Positions 58,507 through 64,000 of a stretch of 64,000 nucleotides of DNA are shown here, one piece after another (position 1 is the stretch's first letter; the number at the start of each line of letters is the position of its first letter). Source of the stretch: Cyclobacteriaceae bacterium (GTDB lineage Bacteria; Bacteroidota; Bacteroidia; Cytophagales; Cyclobacteriaceae). Position numbers and translations under genes: made by a program. The notes under the pieces are model-generated. The model made no database searches. It was not told where the DNA came from and was given only the letters and a program-made list of their open reading frames with translations. Where the stretch lies: contig CP129487.1 of the NCBI GenBank assembly GCA_030584025.1, forward strand, positions 868,001 to 932,000, read 5' to 3'.

Positions 58507-61500
58507 TCAACGCATCAACACCACGCCACCCCGCTGTTCCTGAATTTCTTCTTCGTAGATGCTGCGGTATTTCACTACATACGTATAGGTGCCAGCCGGA
58601 AGTAATTGGGAGAAGTTGTTGTTGTACCCACCGTTCCACTTAAACAGGCGGTCGCTCGATTGATACACCATTTCACCCCAGCGGTTGAAGATGAAGACTT
58701 CAAATCCGGTATCATCAATGAAGAAGGTGAGCACACCGAATTCACGGTTTAAGTCAATCGGGCTGCCCGGGCGGAAAGCTGTAGGGGCTACAATGCGGGG
58801 CTTACATTGTTCAATCACATCGATGATATCGGTGCTTACACATCCGAATGAGTTGGTCAGGTCAACTCCGTACACGCCAGGTTCAATAACCAACAAGGTT
58901 TGCGTGGTAATGCCCAATGGTACGCCTCCCTGCGACCAATCGTAGCTGATAAAACCAGCACCCGGATCAAGCAGTATTTCGCGTGTATTCGGATCGGGGT
59001 TAGCCGGATTGTTACAAATGAGTGCGCGTTGCGGTAATGCACCGGGTGTAGTTGGGAATAGGTCAACCAGGTTCTCAACAAAGCGTGTACATCCTGGCAA
59101 TGTACCCGTTACACGATACAAGCCACCGGTGGTGCGGTTAAGTGTAGCATTTGTCGCACCAGTAATGTTATTGCCATCTACCGACCATTGGAAATTGGTT
59201 CCAGGCTGGTTGGTTGTGGCGGTTAACGTGAAGGGTGATCCTGTACACGGTGTGGTGGTGGTCATGGTCAATTGAAGATTAGCAACAATTACTTCCTTAG
59301 GCGGTGAATCGAAGCTACAACCCGATATTGCATTTTGCACTGTTACAAAATACGTGGATCCATTGTCCGCAATATTAGCCAATATGGTTTGTCCACCCGG
59401 TATCGGTGCATTATCGCGTGTCCAGATGTAGGTGTAGCTGCCGGGAGCAGATGTGGTAGCGGTTAACGTTACCTGATCTTCACAGGCATCGGATTGGGTG
59501 AAGTCAACAGTAAGGTTGTTGTTCACGTTCACAACAACATCCTGTGTTACCGGGCAGGTGCCTGCGCCACCAGTAACGGTAACGGTATAGGTTTGTGGTC
59601 CTTGAGGGGGTGTTGCTGTTATGGAGGCAATATTTGTGGCGCTGGTAATGTTCGGGCCAGTCCAGGAATACGTGCTTCCACCAGTCACCGTTACGGTAAC
59701 AGGATCGGTACATCCATTTGATGCTACCGTAAAAGCCACGGGAGGATTGGGATTTATGGTGATATCTTCTGTTGCAATACAACTACCATCAGAAACTTCA
59801 ATAGTATAGTTGCCCGGTGCGGCAACAGGAAGTGTAGTAAAGTTTGCAGCACCTAATGAGGTAGATGGAACTACTTCAGTACCGGTTCCTGAGTCTGTAA
59901 TTCTATAAGTGGCTGAAGCTATGGTTACAATGCCGGTTGTTTGCACATCGATCGCCACCGGATCACAGGTTGGTGTTTGCGCAACCGCGCTGATAATGTC
60001 AATTACATTGTCACTTATTCCAACGGTGGTGATGGTAGCACAACCGGAAACCTGATCGGCAACGGTAATACCATACGTACCCGCACCCAATGCGGTAAGT
60101 CCAGCATTTACCACTGCACCGGTTGGCTGATCGATTCCCTGAAGTGTAGTGGATGGACCGGTAACGAAATAGCTAAATAAACTTCCTACCGGACTATTAA
60201 TGGTTAAGGCAATTTGTCCGGTATTCGTACCACATGCTGCCGTGTTGGAGGGAACAGCGGTGAATGCAGGTGATTCATTGAACGTAAAGGTTACGGTATC
60301 CTGAACGTTACAGGTTGTAATCGGATCGGTTACTGAAACGATGTATTCAAAGATACCAGGCACACTGCTGTCAACTGATTGTGTTTGTGCGGTTCCGGCA
60401 GGAGCACCATTGATTGTCCACACATATACAGCACCGGGGTTGCTGGCATCCAACGGAAATAGCGGAACATTCTGACACAAGGTTTGATCCGGTCCGAGTT
60501 CAACCGGTGGCCGGTTATCGGCCACGATAATGGATCCTGCCGAAGTACATCCACTGACTGTATTGGTGATGGTTACACTTACAAGGCTTTGTTGTGATAC
60601 GGTAATCTCACGGGTTGTTTCACCGGTCGACCAAAAGAAAGTAAGATCTGCCAGATTGGGAGTTGTTGCGGGTAAAGCTTCCAGCAACAAATCACCATTA
60701 CAAATTACCGGTTGCGGTACGCCAGCAGGTAAGAATGTGGGATTTGGTGGAGGTGGGAAGATGGTGATGGTTTGTACAAATGTGGTATCTAAGCCGCATC
60801 GGTTAAAGATTCTTAACGTTACTGTGTAATCACCAGCAGCCGCATACGTATGTTCAACCTGAGATGAATCAGAAGTAAAGCCATCACCAAAAGACCATTG
60901 AAATTCATCGATTGGATCTGTGCCAAATCCAGTAAACAGGGTTGGTTCACCTAGGCAAAATCCTGCGATGTCCATTCCTGGTGGTTGAATCGGGTTGCCT
61001 ACGTTTTGAATGAAGTTCGGTAAACCCAACTGGCTTTGGCCGGAGGTTAATGCAAAACCAGTCACGTTGAAGTTCGACACCTGTAGCGTATCCGGGTTAA
61101 CCAAAATTAACCCTAACGCATTTCGATTATTCACGGCTACATACAACTGTCCGTCCGGGCCAATCTGTATGGCACCAAGTTCTTCTCCAATGTCGGCCAA
61201 GGGAGGCGAAATCAATTGCGGGTTTCCTTCAAAGTCGATATAAAACTCGCGGATAGCGGATGGTGTACCGCGCAGCGTGGCGAAAATTTTATTTCCAAAA
61301 AATTCCACGCCATACACCTGTCCATTGGCGGTGTTTAAATCGGCAATCCGGAAATTAGTTACTACACCGGTAGAATCCACAAAGTCAAATATTTCTAACC
61401 GGTTTGAAACTCCAGGCTCCGACAAGGCAACAGCCAACAAATTTTGTCCGCCCAGTTTCATGTAGCCTTGTCCGGCTTCGGGTGTATTGAACGTATGATC

Positions 61501-63732
61501 CGAACCGATGCTCGAAATAACCGGACTTAAAATACCGGCTTGCGTAATGCGGTAGGCACGGAAGGAATTGTTTCCATATTCATGCGCGATAAGCCAGTTG
61601 GCGTTACCGGTGATGCGTTCTGTGCTTCGGGTGAACAGCAGTTGATTGAATTCAATAATACCGCCATTGCCATTATCTTCTTTCAGGTCGAATAGCGTGT
61701 AGCGCAATTCATACGTTCCTGAACCGTGAACTTCCTGCGTGGTGAAAATATAGAAGAGTGTTTCATCTCCGGGAACGGGAATAATCAAGGCCGATTGAGT
61801 TGAACCTGTTTCGCCACCAATACCGGGTGGTATCACAATTGGTGTTCCGTCAACGGTTTGTGTAATTTCCACATCATTTTTATTGTAAACGCGAACTCCG
61901 TCTGTAGAGAGTATAACCTGTCCGTTACGATCACTGATTACCGATACACCTTCGGGACTATTCAGCGGCCCTGAAATGGATACGGGTGGTTGTTCATTAA
62001 AATCGATACCTGCGTTTTGCCCGAAGTACCAGATGTTTGCACGCTGGTCTTGCAATCCATACTCACGGATGTTTACACCGGCATATGCTTCACAACCGGT
62101 AGCATCAGTTACTACTACATAATAATAACCGGCAGAATCAGGCGTGAGAATTGGACCGGTATCGCCATTTGACCACTCGAAAGATATTGGTGACCCGCCT
62201 TGAACCTGAACTTCTACGGAAAAATCATCACTCGTGTCATTCGGGCAAGGTGGTGTGCCGTTGTTTACGGGTAGCTCGCACTCACAAGCCGTTGTGTCTT
62301 GTACCAACTGCAATTGAAGATCGAACTGGGTGATGTTTATGGGATTTGTTGCTGTAGCCGTTTCGCCATTTAAGAAAGCAGTTACAGTGACATTGAATGC
62401 GCCACCGTTTTGATACGCATACACGGGACTCCATGCATTTGAACTTTGTCCGTCACCAAAATCCCAAACCAAACTATCGGCATCAGGTGTAACAGTTGGA
62501 AAAAAGGAAATGGGTGAATTGGAACATGTGCCTGCGGTAACAAATGAAACTGTTAAGTTCAGATCGAATGCAGGGGAGAAGGAAGGAAATTGTGTTCCGT
62601 TAATGTTCGGGTTTGAGGTAAACGCAGTGGGTTCGTATTGCACCAAAGTACCAACGCTATCGGCATCGGTTAATCTTCCCAGTAAAAATGGTCCGCCACC
62701 CGTTGCCTGATAGATGTGATAAATAGCAGTGTCTGGCGCGATCTGGATGCCGTAACTGCCATTCACGGATACGGGTAACACAGGTGTCAATGTGGTGATC
62801 GGGTTTGTGGTGTCAAATTGCAGCACTTGCGCATCGGCACCGGAATCGTTTCTTCTGGAGATGTATAAAAATCTTCCGGAAGGACTCCACTCCGTATCGT
62901 AAATGGCACCGACCAGGTTGCTGGCAGAGTTGAGCACAAATTGATCGAATGAAAGTAAACCGGTAACTGGATCAAAATCAAGAATAGCAATGTTGCGATC
63001 AACAGTAAGCGGAGAGACAGCAATTTTTCCAATGCCTTCGTGATAGGCAAAGTTGGAGGCTGAAATATTAAATCCCCCGGTCAGGTTGCCGAAATTTGTG
63101 GTGGCAAAAACACCTGCGGGTTGTACATGGGTTACGGAGTAATTATCCGTTCCGTTTTCGTGTGTGATCAGCCAGTAGTCGGTTCCATTACCATGCGGTA
63201 CAACCAGCATGGCTTCGGAGCGATTGGTCAATCCGGCAATCGCCTGGTTTTTAGTAGTCACTTCTCCTGTAAAGGGTGCACCAAATGCCGAATTTCCAGG
63301 CAACGTCATGTCGACAATGCTGAATACAATCGAACCACCTGCAACACCATTGGCACTGTTGGTGAACACATAATATTGATTGGGTGCACCCGGTACCGGG
63401 CAGATGGCTACGGGTTGGTTTCCGTTTGTGTTTCCTAGTAAACCTGTGCCGTTGGGCATGGGCGTGGCTACGCCAGAAATATCGTACACGCGCGAACCAT
63501 CTGTATAAAACATCAGGTCGGCATTGATGGGATTTGTGGCTACCGCACTTCCGCCTGTTCCGAACGGAAGCTTTTGATTGGTTACCAATGAAGCTGAATT
63601 ATCGGAGCGGCTGAACCGGATGGCCGCATTGCTGTTTCCAAAATACCAGTTATACCGTGTAAAATCCTGCGCTGAAACATTGGCTGCCAATCCACACAAA
63701 ACAATCACCCACCACCGCATTTTCTGAATCAT
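58507..63732 (-). CDS. giant T9SS type B cargo protein with duplicated propeller-PKD units
   Basis: 1741 residues. Signal peptide to about residue 22 (WWVIVLCGLAANVSAQ). A propeller-like unit (23 to about 395, YNWYFGNSNAAIRFSR, FYTDGSRVYD) and a PKD domain (VWDFGDGQSS) are followed, after a SprB-like repeat (WSNGDTGP...VVVTDATGC), by a second copy of both (ANIWYFGQNAGIDF, LSTDGVRVYN, then FQWSFGDGFTS). The remaining 700 residues are Ig-like modules. The C-terminal 90 residues (IVAPTAFRPGSPIDLNREF, VFIFNRWGEMVYQS, WNGGYNN, LPAGTYTYVVKY) are the CHU_C gliding-motility-type sorting domain. Likely surface-exposed or secreted; ligand unknown. Confidence 0.9.
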   Translation of the reverse strand: MIQKMRWWVIVLCGLAANVSAQDFTRYNWYFGNSNAAIRFSRSDNSASLVTNQKLPFGTGGSAVATNPINADLMFYTDGSRVYDISGVATPMPNGTGLLGNTNGNQPVAICPVPGAPNQYYVFTNSANGVAGGSIVFSIVDMTLPGNSAFGAPFTGEVTTKNQAIAGLTNRSEAMLVVPHGNGTDYWLITHENGTDNYSVTHVQPAGVFATTNFGNLTGGFNISASNFAYHEGIGKIAVSPLTVDRNIAILDFDPVTGLLSFDQFVLNSASNLVGAIYDTEWSPSGRFLYISRRNDSGADAQVLQFDTTNPITTLTPVLPVSVNGSYGIQIAPDTAIYHIYQATGGGPFLLGRLTDADSVGTLVQYEPTAFTSNPNINGTQFPSFSPAFDLNLTVSFVTAGTCSNSPISFFPTVTPDADSLVWDFGDGQSSNAWSPVYAYQNGGAFNVTVTAFLNGETATATNPINITQFDLQLQLVQDTTACECELPVNNGTPPCPNDTSDDFSVEVQVQGGSPISFEWSNGDTGPILTPDSAGYYYVVVTDATGCEAYAGVNIREYGLQDQRANIWYFGQNAGIDFNEQPPVSISGPLNSPEGVSVISDRNGQVILSTDGVRVYNKNDVEITQTVDGTPIVIPPGIGGETGSTQSALIIPVPGDETLFYIFTTQEVHGSGTYELRYTLFDLKEDNGNGGIIEFNQLLFTRSTERITGNANWLIAHEYGNNSFRAYRITQAGILSPVISSIGSDHTFNTPEAGQGYMKLGGQNLLAVALSEPGVSNRLEIFDFVDSTGVVTNFRIADLNTANGQVYGVEFFGNKIFATLRGTPSAIREFYIDFEGNPQLISPPLADIGEELGAIQIGPDGQLYVAVNNRNALGLILVNPDTLQVSNFNVTGFALTSGQSQLGLPNFIQNVGNPIQPPGMDIAGFCLGEPTLFTGFGTDPIDEFQWSFGDGFTSDSSQVEHTYAAAGDYTVTLRIFNRCGLDTTFVQTITIFPPPPNPTFLPAGVPQPVICNGDLLLEALPATTPNLADLTFFWSTGETTREITVSQQSLVSVTITNTVSGCTSAGSIIVADNRPPVELGPDQTLCQNVPLFPLDASNPGAVYVWTINGAPAGTAQTQSVDSSVPGIFEYIVSVTDPITTCNVQDTVTFTFNESPAFTAVPSNTAACGTNTGQIALTINSPVGSLFSYFVTGPSTTLQGIDQPTGAVVNAGLTALGAGTYGITVADQVSGCATITTVGISDNVIDIISAVAQTPTCDPVAIDVQTTGIVTIASATYRITDSGTGTEVVPSTSLGAANFTTLPVAAPGNYTIEVSDGSCIATEDITINPNPPVAFTVASNGCTDPVTVTVTGGSTYSWTGPNITSATNIASITATPPQGPQTYTVTVTGGAGTCPVTQDVVVNVNNNLTVDFTQSDACEDQVTLTATTSAPGSYTYIWTRDNAPIPGGQTILANIADNGSTYFVTVQNAISGCSFDSPPKEVIVANLQLTMTTTTPCTGSPFTLTATTNQPGTNFQWSVDGNNITGATNATLNRTTGGLYRVTGTLPGCTRFVENLVDLFPTTPGALPQRALICNNPANPDPNTREILLDPGAGFISYDWSQGGVPLGITTQTLLVIEPGVYGVDLTNSFGCVSTDIIDVIEQCKPRIVAPTAFRPGSPIDLNREFGVLTFFIDDTGFEVFIFNRWGEMVYQSSDRLFKWNGGYNNNFSQLLPAGTYTYVVKYRSIYEEEIQEQRGGVVLMR

Positions 63733-63915
63733 GTTAAACGTTTTAAAACTTCAGATACCTCAACTTGGTTTAAACCCTGTAATCGGGCAACATAAAAACG
63801 CCCAACCATCACGAAAGTATACAATTTGACCAAAAATATCGTTAAGAATCAGAAAACACAGGCTTTTACCCGCCCGAGGTTTTTTAAATACTACGAATCG
63901 CTTTAATTTGCTCCG
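63733..63915. other. divergent intergenic region
   Basis: 183 bp between the T9SS cargo gene (minus) and a plus-strand gene at the right edge. On the minus strand around 63808-63835 a TTGGTCAAATTG stretch leads into TATACTTTCG, promoter-like but not an exact TAnnTTTG. TTAATTTG (63903-63910) lies five bases before the plus-strand ATG. Otherwise nothing recognisable. Confidence 0.35.
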
Positions 63916-64000
63916 ATGCTGTTGCGTAAACCGACCCGTTATTCTGTTTTTTTGATTCTCCTTGGCGGAGTGTTTATACTTTTTTCACCGCGGGAAGTAA
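63916..64000 (+). CDS. start of a hypothetical protein with N-terminal membrane segment (partial)
   Basis: The frame from the ATG at 63916 stays open to the window edge and reads MLLRKPTRYSVFLILLGG then VFILFSPREV: a basic start and one hydrophobic helix, suited to a signal anchor or signal peptide. Only 28 residues are visible, so no family can be given. TTAATTTG upstream at 63903-63910 supports transcription from here. Confidence 0.5.
   Translation, partial: MLLRKPTRYSVFLILLGGVFILFSPREV

Overview
The window reads as a 64 kb piece of chromosome from a member of the Bacteroidota, most likely Cytophagales or a close relative. The reasons are type IX secretion (T9SS) features (PorQ, a PorE-like OmpA protein, cargo with type A and type B sorting domains), a MEP-pathway dxr, a fused gamma/alpha KorA, Bacteroidota-style TAnnTTTG promoter elements and almost no Shine-Dalgarno sequences. 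Genes are tightly packed. No stretch of more than 300 bases lacks a gene, and I saw no tRNA, rRNA, CRISPR array, prophage or insertion sequence. Most of the content is housekeeping or core-metabolic.

1-9.3 kb: a complex I operon on the minus strand (nuoA-B-C-D-H-I-J-K-L, with L running off the left edge). It lacks nuoE, nuoF and nuoG, and directly upstream lie korA and korB for 2-oxoglutarate:ferredoxin oxidoreductase. A dicluster ferredoxin gene is divergent from korA. The layout suggests electrons pass from 2-oxoglutarate to ferredoxin to complex I. 9.3-19.9 kb: nnr, a tiny T9SS-CTD protein, threonine aldolase, a 1409-residue exported TPR-CHAT putative protease, and methylmalonyl-CoA mutase (mutA-mutB).

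19.4-21.6 kb: dnaA, with an AT-rich intergenic region and a cluster of DnaA boxes inside mutA. Gene orientation switches from mostly minus to mostly plus here, so this is a candidate replication origin. 21.6-33.2 kb: HtrA-type protease, a GH3-family protein, an ECF sigma/anti-sigma/lipoprotein operon, a MntA-HepT pair, dxr-rseP, a protein made of two TonB-plug-like repeats, and the PorE-like protein. 33.4-46 kb: lon, a coupled porQ-hslU-DUF4421 run, sixA, a lipid A acyltransferase, a DUF389 membrane protein, a sialidase-like protein, a FrnE-like oxidoreductase and ahcY.

46-64 kb: a second ECF sigma/anti-sigma pair whose divergent promoters share TGTAAC-N17-CGTC, a DUF6249 protein, an SLC13 transporter, an RRM protein, pgk, a TlpA thioredoxin, pfkA, tsaC (Sua5 type), a class A beta-lactamase-like lipoprotein, a 53-residue membrane protein, a Nudix hydrolase, a GH20 hexosaminidase lipoprotein and a 1741-residue T9SS type B cargo protein. 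Dispersed CGCAAAG/CTTTGCG and CGCAGAG/CTCTGCG repeats sit at operon ends.

All calls come from reading the sequence and recalling families. No database search was run.
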